Positions 1 to 5,957 of a stretch of DNA of 8,478 bases are shown piece after piece. Position 1 is the first letter of the stretch. Each line of letters opens with the position of its first letter. The stretch lies in the NCBI GenBank assembly GCA_902797065.1, contig CADBRK010000280.1:1-8478 (forward strand), written 5' to 3'. This stretch comes from an uncultured Ruminococcus sp. (GTDB lineage: Bacteria; Bacillota; Clostridia; Oscillospirales; Acutalibacteraceae). The notes under the pieces were generated by a model. That model was not told the DNA's origin, did no database searches, and saw only the letters and a list, made by a program, of their open reading frames with translations. Made by a program: the position numbers and the translations under genes.

Positions 1-1706
1 ACTGGATACAGACCAGCTGCGACGTAACTACAATAACAATGTACTTTGAGACAACAAGCACGGGACTTGCCGATGTCGAATGCGCTCTGTGGGGTACCGG
101 TACGGCGTATTTTGACGATATGACAATAGAAGAAGTTGATTACGACAGCGAACCGAGAGATAAAACAAGAGTCATGACGGAGAATATCGGACTTGTTCTC
201 ATGAACGATACGGTAGAGGGGATCACTGTTGAGCAAATGCAGGATTGGTGCGAGGATGTTGAACTTGCATATCAGCAGATGAATGACCTTAAAGGTGTTG
301 CCCCGTACAAAGGCGACAGAATCTATCTGATCTCAGTAGCCGAACCGTATATGACCGGTTTCCAGGCACTCAGCGGCAACAGAGTTATCAAGTGGGTAGG
401 CGGCTATATGGGTACGGCGTGCGTGCGTTACTGCACAGACGGCTTATGGTCGGACGTTGCGTATCACGAGATCGGACATCTTTACGATTTCCTTGAAGAA
501 TATCAATGGTGCTTTGTAACCTCAGAGATGGGAGCCGAATACTGCAAACTCTACTGCCTTGAGCGCAGAGGAAAAGGAAAATTCAAGAACCACGGCTGGG
601 GTATGGAACTTAATTACGATCAGCTGCACGAATATAACAAAACCCTGGACAAAGTAAGCTATGACTATACGATTGCTGTTCGCGATGGCGATCTCCACTA
701 TGTAAATCTTAACTATATTCTCACGAGAGCAACAAAAGCAGTAGGCTGGGAGGTTTCGAGAGATACATACCACGATTTTGCACATTATTACGATCCGCGG
801 TTCACAACAAACAGATCAAAGTACGAATACTTTATGATGTGCCTGCAGCGCAACTACAATAAACGACATAAAGACGCAACAGGATTCGAGGTTATAGACA
901 CATTCCCTGAGGGAGAATTTGATTGGATCGGAGCCAAGATGAACCCGACTATTCCTCAGGAATCCATGATCCACAAGGTCACATTCTTAGACCCCGACGG
1001 CAACAGACTCTGGTTTGATTTTGTTCCCGACGGAGAAAGCCCCAATCCGCCCGAACAGAAAGATTCCGAGAAATACGGCGCTTTCACAGGCTGGGATACA
1101 GATATAACGAGTATCACCTCAGACATGATAGTTACGGCTACTTATGAGAATTACAAGCCTGTAGGAAAAGTTACCTTAACAACGGGCAGCGACGCAGTAT
1201 ACGAAGGCGAATATGCAACCGTTAAGGTTGACGCAGAGTCTTCAGGTGATTACCAGTACAATATTATCTGCATGAGCGGCTCCGAAAAGATTTTTGAAAG
1301 CGGTTATACTTCCTCCGATACGGCAAGCTTCCTTATCAGGAATTCGGGTAACTGCACAGTATATGCGCAGATCAAAGACGGCAGCGGCAACGAATACTCC
1401 ACTCAAAAGACACAAGTCAACGTGCAGAGGGCGGTCGTTGTTTACTACAGCGGATATTCTTCGCCGAATATTCATTACAAAGTAGGTTCAGGCAAATGGA
1501 CTACTCCTCCCGGAGTAAAGATGATAGCCAACAGCGATGTTGACGGATACTCTTTCAAATACGTTATTCCTCTTGATGCGTCAAGTTCAAATGTTACATG
1601 CTGTTTCAACGACGGCAATAACAACTGGGATAACAACGGCGAAAAGGATTACACACTTCCCGAAGGCGCTGTAGGCGTTAAGAACGGCACTATTACACAA
1701 CTGTAA
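1..1706 (+). CDS. Secreted M60-like zinc metallopeptidase with Flg_new repeat and C-terminal CBM25/53-type starch-binding module (5' end outside window)
   Basis: The reading frame is open from base 3 at the left edge, so the ATG at 39 is internal and the true start and any signal peptide lie outside the window. Of 567 visible residues, 1-45 are the end of a beta-sandwich module (a YFDD strand, as in CBM4/9-like domains). About 50-320 is a predicted peptidase: HEIGH at 155-159 supplies two zinc-binding His and the catalytic Glu, with E175 or E179 as the likely third ligand, and a GWE segment at 248-250 lies in a helical region as in gluzincins. This spacing fits the M60 pattern (HExxH, then Glu after 8-28 residues), but the assignment is by motif only. 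Residues 322-382 resemble a Flg_new/InlB B-repeat (FTGWD, then a VTATYE end). About 384-475 is an Ig-like module. Residues 477-567 match CBM25/53: an IHYK strand, GKWTTPPGV, a FNDG-NNNWDNN core and a closing NGTI. The likely role is cleavage of proteins or glycoproteins while bound to starch or a related glucan; the true substrate is unknown. An intrinsic terminator follows the stop. Confidence 0.85.
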   Translation, partial: WIQTSCDVTTITMYFETTSTGLADVECALWGTGTAYFDDMTIEEVDYDSEPRDKTRVMTENIGLVLMNDTVEGITVEQMQDWCEDVELAYQQMNDLKGVAPYKGDRIYLISVAEPYMTGFQALSGNRVIKWVGGYMGTACVRYCTDGLWSDVAYHEIGHLYDFLEEYQWCFVTSEMGAEYCKLYCLERRGKGKFKNHGWGMELNYDQLHEYNKTLDKVSYDYTIAVRDGDLHYVNLNYILTRATKAVGWEVSRDTYHDFAHYYDPRFTTNRSKYEYFMMCLQRNYNKRHKDATGFEVIDTFPEGEFDWIGAKMNPTIPQESMIHKVTFLDPDGNRLWFDFVPDGESPNPPEQKDSEKYGAFTGWDTDITSITSDMIVTATYENYKPVGKVTLTTGSDAVYEGEYATVKVDAESSGDYQYNIICMSGSEKIFESGYTSSDTASFLIRNSGNCTVYAQIKDGSGNEYSTQKTQVNVQRAVVVYYSGYSSPNIHYKVGSGKWTTPPGVKMIANSDVDGYSFKYVIPLDASSSNVTCCFNDGNNNWDNNGEKDYTLPEGAVGVKNGTITQL

Positions 1707-1716
1707 TAATTTACTC

Positions 1717-1746
1717 ACTCCCCGATCAACCTCGGGGAGTTTTGTT
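1717..1746 (+). terminator. Intrinsic terminator after the metallopeptidase gene
   Basis: A perfect 9-bp GC-rich stem (1717-1725 with 1732-1740) has a 6-nt loop and runs into TTTT then GTT. It begins 11 nt after the TAA stop at 1704-1706, and so ends the + strand transcript before the oppositely oriented anti-sigma gene. Confidence 0.9.
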
Positions 1747-1857
1747 ATATATGGTTTGATTTGAACATCTAAAGACATTTACATCTGTTCTCGTAAGCTC
1801 GACACAGTATTAGGTTTTTGTGTATCGTGAATCGTATTTTGCACGCGAAACCTGCCG
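1747..1857. other. Short spacer between two convergent terminators
   Basis: About 110 bases separate the + strand terminator from the - strand terminator. I see no convincing ORF, tRNA, repeat or promoter here. Both flanking transcripts should end before entering it. Confidence 0.6.
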
Positions 1858-1890
1858 AAAAAAGGAATGCCGCATTCAACGGCATTCCTT
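1858..1890 (-). terminator. Intrinsic terminator of the sigma/anti-sigma unit, possibly bidirectional
   Basis: A perfect 11-bp stem (1862-1872 with 1880-1890) encloses a 7-nt loop. On the - strand it is followed by six T residues (A-run at 1858-1863 on the + strand), giving a standard terminator about 19 nt beyond the anti-sigma stop. On the + strand a T-run also follows a few bases later (about 1897-1903), so it may work weakly in both directions. Confidence 0.9.
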
Positions 1891-1909
1891 CTGTTGTTTT
1901 TTTACATTG

Positions 1910-3025
1910 TTACTCGTCTATTGCCCAATTAGTCTTATCGTTCACCACTTCTACATTTGTAACCTCGATAATACAAGGATAAACCTCAAGCGCATAACCC
2001 GTATAGGTGACGATAACTCTGTCGCCGAGATTTAAATCCATCAAAGACGGGTCATCGGTATATCTGAAATCGGCGCAAATCAGCGAATACTGCGGACAGC
2101 TTACTCTCACCGAACCGCCGTCATGTATTTGTACAACGACGCACTCAAATGTATTATGTTCAAGATCAAAATACATCTGATCTATCGGTATAGCTTCTTC
2201 GTAGAGCTGATGACCGTTCTTACCGATAACATCATCGGGATTATCATAAAACAGATAAAGCAGTCTGTCCGTCTCGTCACTCTCTACTCTGTACATCGCA
2301 AATCCGTTCTGTATCAGAAGATCATCGGGTGCGCCGAGTAATTCAATAACTTGACCGTATGTCATGTCGTCCGTTACTGCCAATACTCTGTTCTTCCCCG
2401 TATAGCCCACGTTGTAATCGGTATCATCTATCGCAATATCAATTTCATCTTGGTTTGTGTCAGTTGTGTCTGTATTATTATCGGTGTTTTCGCTGCCGGT
2501 TTTCTCGGTATTTTCAGCGAAACTGCTCTCCTCATGGCTTTCCGTGGATTCTTTTTTTGAATCGCTGCTAACGACGGTTTCTGAGTTACTTCCCGAATCT
2601 TTTGATGAAACGGTCTCCGTATCGGCATTTTTTGATACACTGCTCACAGAAGCTTTCTCTTTCGGAGTATCATTTGTTGCCTGTACTTCAATATTTTCTT
2701 CATGAGATACCGGAACACCCGGTTTTGCCGTATTCAGCGCAAACATCACGGCACTACCCACGGCGATCAGCCCTACAAAGGAAGCGGCGATCTTCCCGAG
2801 ATGTCTGTACCATTTATTGTGGTTCTCGATCTCGTTCATCTTAATGCCGCTGTCGTAGTTTACAATAGCGGCGCTTTGCCCTTTATTCGGAATTTTGCTC
2901 TCACTTTTCTCCAGGATACGTTTTTTCTGCTCCTCACTTACGGGATGATACTCGTTCGCAAGCGTATCAATAAGCTTATCGTCTGCGTTTTCCAAAGTCT
3001 TGAATATGTCGTCTTTTCTTTTCAT
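1910..3025 (-). CDS. Probable membrane-bound anti-sigma factor with two-module ectodomain
   Basis: This 371-residue protein is probably the membrane partner and inhibitor of the sigma factor encoded just upstream. Residues 1-76 are charged and likely cytoplasmic, the part expected to hold the sigma factor. A single hydrophobic segment at about 77-99 crosses the membrane. Residues 100-205 are an S/T/E/D/N-rich low-complexity stalk. Residues 206-285 contain a MTYGQVIELLGAPDD segment that resembles BamE/SmpA-like folds found in many Gram-positive surface proteins. Residues 286-371 look like a small beta-barrel (GDRVIVTYTG followed by EVYP and a final beta strand), similar to DUF3221/OB-fold-like domains. 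I see no canonical ZAS zinc motif (HxxxCxxC) in the N-terminus, so the anti-sigma role rests on gene order, topology and spacing. The ATG at 3023-3025 is preceded by AAGGAG, which overlaps the end of the sigma gene. What the ectodomain senses is unknown. The stretch shows no frameshift or truncation. Confidence 0.8.
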   Translation of the reverse strand: MKRKDDIFKTLENADDKLIDTLANEYHPVSEEQKKRILEKSESKIPNKGQSAAIVNYDSGIKMNEIENHNKWYRHLGKIAASFVGLIAVGSAVMFALNTAKPGVPVSHEENIEVQATNDTPKEKASVSSVSKNADTETVSSKDSGSNSETVVSSDSKKESTESHEESSFAENTEKTGSENTDNNTDTTDTNQDEIDIAIDDTDYNVGYTGKNRVLAVTDDMTYGQVIELLGAPDDLLIQNGFAMYRVESDETDRLLYLFYDNPDDVIGKNGHQLYEEAIPIDQMYFDLEHNTFECVVVQIHDGGSVRVSCPQYSLICADFRYTDDPSLMDLNLGDRVIVTYTGYALEVYPCIIEVTNVEVVNDKTNWAIDE

Positions 3026-3031
3026 ACAAAT

Positions 3032-3592
3032 TCACTCCTTTACAATATCGGAAAGAATTTTCTTCAATCTCTTTAATGCTCTGCTGCTCCGCATACGGAC
3101 CGCAGACGGTTTCATTGACAACAGTTCGGATATCTCGTTTGAGCTTTTGCTGTAATAGTATTTATAGATAATAATCGAAGAATCAGGTTCACCGAGGGAT
3201 TTTATTCTTTCATAAATGGCTGCCTGCATTTCTCTGTCTATTACCGCTTCTTCGACATTATACTCCGAAACAATCTCGCCGACTCTATCTTCATCAATAG
3301 AAATGTTATCTGTCTTGTTTTTGACACGACGATAATAGTCTATCGCTCTGCGCTTGGCAACAGTACCGATAAAACCTTTAAGCTCGCCTCTGTATTTCGA
3401 ATTTTCTTCAAGTGCCGAGAAGACATCTGCGAAAACATCGCTGACGCATTCTTCTATATCCTCATTAGCCGATGAACTTCTGAGTTTGTTATAGACTATA
3501 GTATACACGTAGTTTACATATTCGTCTGCCAAAGCCCTATGCGCGTCATGCGGAGATGAGCGCATTAATTCCATATAGTATTCTCTTGTCAT
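3032..3592 (-). CDS. ECF-type RNA polymerase sigma factor (sigma-70 family)
   Basis: This 186-residue protein has the size and two-domain plan of an extracytoplasmic function sigma factor, which directs RNA polymerase to a small set of promoters when released by its anti-sigma factor. Residues about 21-90 are sigma region 2: helices with a DIEECVSDVFADVF core-binding segment, then GFIGTVAKRRAIDYYRR, the usual -10 recognition region. An acidic linker covers 91-121. Residues 122-182 are region 4, with the helix-turn-helix SSNEISELLSMKPSAVRMRSSRA (broken here: SSNEISELLSM, then KPSAVRMRSSRA) that reads the -35 element. The start at 3590-3592 has a GAGG ribosome site 9 nt upstream (3602-3605). 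The gene sits first in a two-gene unit, 6 nt before its probable anti-sigma partner, which is typical of autoregulated pairs. The regulon and inducing signal cannot be read from this window. Confidence 0.93.
   Translation of the reverse strand: MTREYYMELMRSSPHDAHRALADEYVNYVYTIVYNKLRSSSANEDIEECVSDVFADVFSALEENSKYRGELKGFIGTVAKRRAIDYYRRVKNKTDNISIDEDRVGEIVSEYNVEEAVIDREMQAAIYERIKSLGEPDSSIIIYKYYYSKSSNEISELLSMKPSAVRMRSSRALKRLKKILSDIVKE
3035..3040 (-). promoter_or_regulatory. Ribosome binding site of the anti-sigma gene, inside the end of the sigma gene
   Basis: AAGGAG on the - strand forms the last two sense codons (Lys-Glu) of the sigma gene, directly before its TGA at 3032-3034. It lies 9 nt before the ATG at 3023-3025. 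The overlap fixes the start codon and suggests translational coupling, which would help keep sigma and anti-sigma amounts matched. Confidence 0.8.
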
Positions 3593-3664
3593 AACGAACC
3601 GCCTCGCTTATAAGCTTTCAATATATACAATCGCAAAATCAATGCATACTGTCACACTATTTTC
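3593..3664 (-). promoter_or_regulatory. Upstream region of the sigma/anti-sigma unit, with a 10-bp palindrome
   Basis: The leader between the parC terminator and the sigma gene must hold the promoter of the unit. A perfect 10-bp palindrome, GCTTATAAGC, lies at 3606-3615 immediately before the ribosome site. Elements resembling -35 (GTGACA at 3650-3655, TTGATT at 3637-3642) and -10 (TATATT at 3620-3625) are present, but their spacings are 24 nt and 11 nt, so no pair fits a standard housekeeping promoter. An ECF-type autoregulated promoter is possible but not recognisable by eye. Confidence 0.35.
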
Positions 3665-3696
3665 AAAAGCCTACCGCATTATTTGCAATAGGCTTT
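3665..3696 (-). terminator. Probable intrinsic terminator after parC
   Basis: An 8-bp stem (3666-3673 with 3689-3696) has a 15-nt internal segment, within which 3676-3678 can also pair with 3684-3686. On the - strand it ends in TTTT. It begins 7 nt after the parC TAG stop, which separates the topoisomerase unit from the sigma unit. The T tract is short, so readthrough is possible. Confidence 0.6.
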
Positions 3697-3703
3697 ATAC
3701 TAT

Positions 3704-5944
3704 CTATTCTATATTCAAAGTAAGCTGTTCGGCGTCCTCTCCCGACGGGAGCGCTCCCATTGTCGGCAAAGATTTAGATCGGTAACGCTTCGGGTCTTTG
3801 AACCGTCCGTCCTCGTATTTATCAAGACTCTTCACAACATGACCCTTTTTCAGCTTCATAGCAGCAACCCCCTGCGTATTGCGTGTTGTTTTCAGCGGGA
3901 TTGCCCCGGAATGGAGCAGAAGAATTCTGCCCGACGTAGATGTAAGCATTATATCGCAGTCGTCTTCGATAAACATCAGGTCTGCAAGAGGCGCCTTGTC
4001 GCTGTATGCATTTGCAAGTTTCCTGCGGTTTGTCTTGGTTTCATAGACATTAAGCGGTACCTTTGCAAGTTTGCCGTTGTCAAACGCAAAAAGCATAAAT
4101 CCGTTGTAATCCTTTGTTACTATCATATCAAGCGGTATTTCGTCCTCGTCCATTCCGAGCTTCGCCGCAACGTAGTCTCCGAGCACGCTTGCTTTAGTAT
4201 CGGCAAAATCATACGCTCTTGCCTTATACACCTGACACTTGTTTGTAAAGAACAGCAGTTCGGCTGTATTGGTAGATTCAAAAGAACGATAAATGCTGTC
4301 GCCCTCTTTGAACTTCTGTTCACCGCCCATTCTGAGAGACAGAGGAGTTATCTTCTTGAAGTAACCTTCTTTTGTAAAGTAGAGATTAACCGGATAATCG
4401 GGTATTTCGGGTGTCAGATCTACATCTTTAATATCCTGCGGGTCAATAAGGGTCGTAACTCTGTCCTTGCCGTATTTCTTGGCAACTTCTTTTAATTCGG
4501 CAACGATTATATTCTTGACCTTAGTTTTGCTTGCAAGGATACCTTCAAGTTCTTTGATCTCTTTTTCGAGATCTTCAATTTCTTTAGTGCGTTTGAGGAT
4601 ATACTCACGGTTCAGATGACGAAGTTTTATTTCTGCAACATACTCCGCCTGTATCTCGTCTATCCCGAACCCAATCATAAGGTTAGGAACGACTTCACTT
4701 TCTTCCTCTGTTTCACGCACTATTTTTATAGCCTTATCTATATCAAGAAGAATCTTTTCAAGTCCCTGAAGCAGATGAAGCTTACTGCGTTTCTTATCCA
4801 GATCGAACGCCGTTCTTCTGCGTACACATTCTACTCTGAACGCCGTCCATTCTTCGAGCAGTGCCTTTACTCCAAGCACTCTCGGAGTACCTGCAATAAG
4901 CACATTGAAATTGCATGGGAATGAATCCTCCAGCGGAGTCATTTTATACAGCTTCTGCATCAGGAGATCGGGGTCGGTACTGCGCTTTAGGTCAATAGTG
5001 ATCTTTAGTCCGTCTATACCTGTTTCGTCACGAACATCGGAGATCTCTTTCAGCTTGCCTGTTTTAGCAAGGTCGATCATTTTCTCGATAATGGCTTCGC
5101 AAGTCGCTGTCGGCGGTATGCTCGTAATGTCGATACAGTTCGCTGTGCTGTCGTAAGTGTAGACCGCCCTCACCTTGAAGCTTCCTCTGCCTGTTTCATA
5201 GATAGATTTAATAGCGGGAATATCATAAACGATCTGTCCGCCGCCAATAAAATCGGGTGCGGGGAGAGTTGTAATTATATCGTGATCTCTGTTTTTTATC
5301 AAAGCGATCGTAGTTTCGCATAATTCTCTCAGGTTGAAAGAACAAATGTTGCTTGCCATACCAACGGCGATACCGGTGTTTGCGTTGACAAGCACAGACG
5401 GGAATGTCGCCGGCAGAAGCGTCGGTTCTTTGAGCGTATTGTCGTAGTTGTCGACAAAATCGACTGTATCTTTATCAATGTCCTTAAACAGTTCATTGCA
5501 GATAACGTCAAGCTTCGCCTCGGTATATCGGGAGGCGGCCCACGCCATGTCACGGCTGTAGAATTTACCGAAGTTACCCTTACTGTCAACATACGGGTGC
5601 AAAAGTGCTTCATATCCACGGCTAAGGCGTACCATAGTATCATAGATCGCCGTATCTCCGTGAGGATTCAGCTTCATCGTCTGACCGACTATATTTGCCG
5701 ACTTAGTCCTCGCAGAACCAAGCAGACCCATTTTGTACATCGTGAAAAGCAGTTTTCTGTGTGAAGGCTTGAAGCCGTCTATCTCCGGAATAGCGCGCGA
5801 CATGATAACGCTCATCGCATAGGGCATGTAGTTTTCTTCTATCGTTGTTACTATCTTCTGATCTACAACGTCGCCTGCGCCTCTGATAACGCCCTTGATC
5901 TTTGGCTGATAAGATTTCGGCTCGGTATTTTTTCTTTTTGCCAT
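3704..5944 (-). CDS. parC: DNA topoisomerase IV subunit A (ParC-like, GyrA family)
   Basis: This is the DNA cleavage and rejoining subunit of a type II topoisomerase that decatenates and relaxes DNA together with the ParE-like product of the preceding gene. Its 746 residues fit ParC better than the longer GyrA. Residues about 35-500 form the breakage-reunion core. The catalytic tyrosine is Y140 in AASRYTE, with R139 beside it. R50, R63 and H95 match E. coli GyrA R32, R47 and H80. The DNA-bending isoleucine appears as I192 (GIAVGMAS). In the quinolone-contact helix, T98 and D102 occupy GyrA positions 83 and 87, and N93 replaces His78. A coiled-coil-forming region spans about 440-500. The C-terminal beta-pinwheel (about 515-715) lacks a GyrA box (QRRGGKG), arguing against DNA-wrapping gyrase activity. 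The ATG has GGAGG 6 nt upstream, and the gene starts 13 nt after the parE stop. Members of this clostridial clade are also annotated as GyrA or simply as ATP-hydrolysing topoisomerase. Confidence 0.9.
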   Translation of the reverse strand: MAKRKNTEPKSYQPKIKGVIRGAGDVVDQKIVTTIEENYMPYAMSVIMSRAIPEIDGFKPSHRKLLFTMYKMGLLGSARTKSANIVGQTMKLNPHGDTAIYDTMVRLSRGYEALLHPYVDSKGNFGKFYSRDMAWAASRYTEAKLDVICNELFKDIDKDTVDFVDNYDNTLKEPTLLPATFPSVLVNANTGIAVGMASNICSFNLRELCETTIALIKNRDHDIITTLPAPDFIGGGQIVYDIPAIKSIYETGRGSFKVRAVYTYDSTANCIDITSIPPTATCEAIIEKMIDLAKTGKLKEISDVRDETGIDGLKITIDLKRSTDPDLLMQKLYKMTPLEDSFPCNFNVLIAGTPRVLGVKALLEEWTAFRVECVRRRTAFDLDKKRSKLHLLQGLEKILLDIDKAIKIVRETEEESEVVPNLMIGFGIDEIQAEYVAEIKLRHLNREYILKRTKEIEDLEKEIKELEGILASKTKVKNIIVAELKEVAKKYGKDRVTTLIDPQDIKDVDLTPEIPDYPVNLYFTKEGYFKKITPLSLRMGGEQKFKEGDSIYRSFESTNTAELLFFTNKCQVYKARAYDFADTKASVLGDYVAAKLGMDEDEIPLDMIVTKDYNGFMLFAFDNGKLAKVPLNVYETKTNRRKLANAYSDKAPLADLMFIEDDCDIMLTSTSGRILLLHSGAIPLKTTRNTQGVAAMKLKKGHVVKSLDKYEDGRFKDPKRYRSKSLPTMGALPSGEDAEQLTLNIE

Positions 5945-5950
5945 AATTTA

Positions 5951-5955
5951 CCTCC
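5951..5955 (-). promoter_or_regulatory. Ribosome binding site of parC
   Basis: GGAGG on the - strand lies 6 nt before the ATG at 5942-5944 and 2 nt after the parE TAA (5958-5960). It supports the chosen parC start and suggests the two subunits are made from one mRNA. Confidence 0.85.
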
Positions 5956-5957
5956 GC

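Noticed and set aside
39..41. ATG at 39 as start of the metallopeptidase gene
   Set aside because: The frame is open to the left edge and the upstream residues continue the same beta-sandwich module; there is no signal peptide after this ATG.
2702..3076. + strand open frame (124 codons) across the anti-sigma start and sigma end
   Set aside because: It overlaps two convincing - strand genes and their ribosome site, with no recognisable protein features.
3620..3655. Housekeeping promoter for the sigma gene
   Set aside because: The hexamer-like elements are spaced 11 or 24 nt apart. A TTGCGA/TTATAA pair at 17 nt would start transcription within the ribosome site, so none is credible.
3839..4495. 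Long + strand open frame (218 codons) opposite parC
   Set aside because: It is entirely antisense to the well-supported parC, Cys/Arg/His-rich without domain-like pattern, and has no convincing ribosome site; it is a shadow frame.
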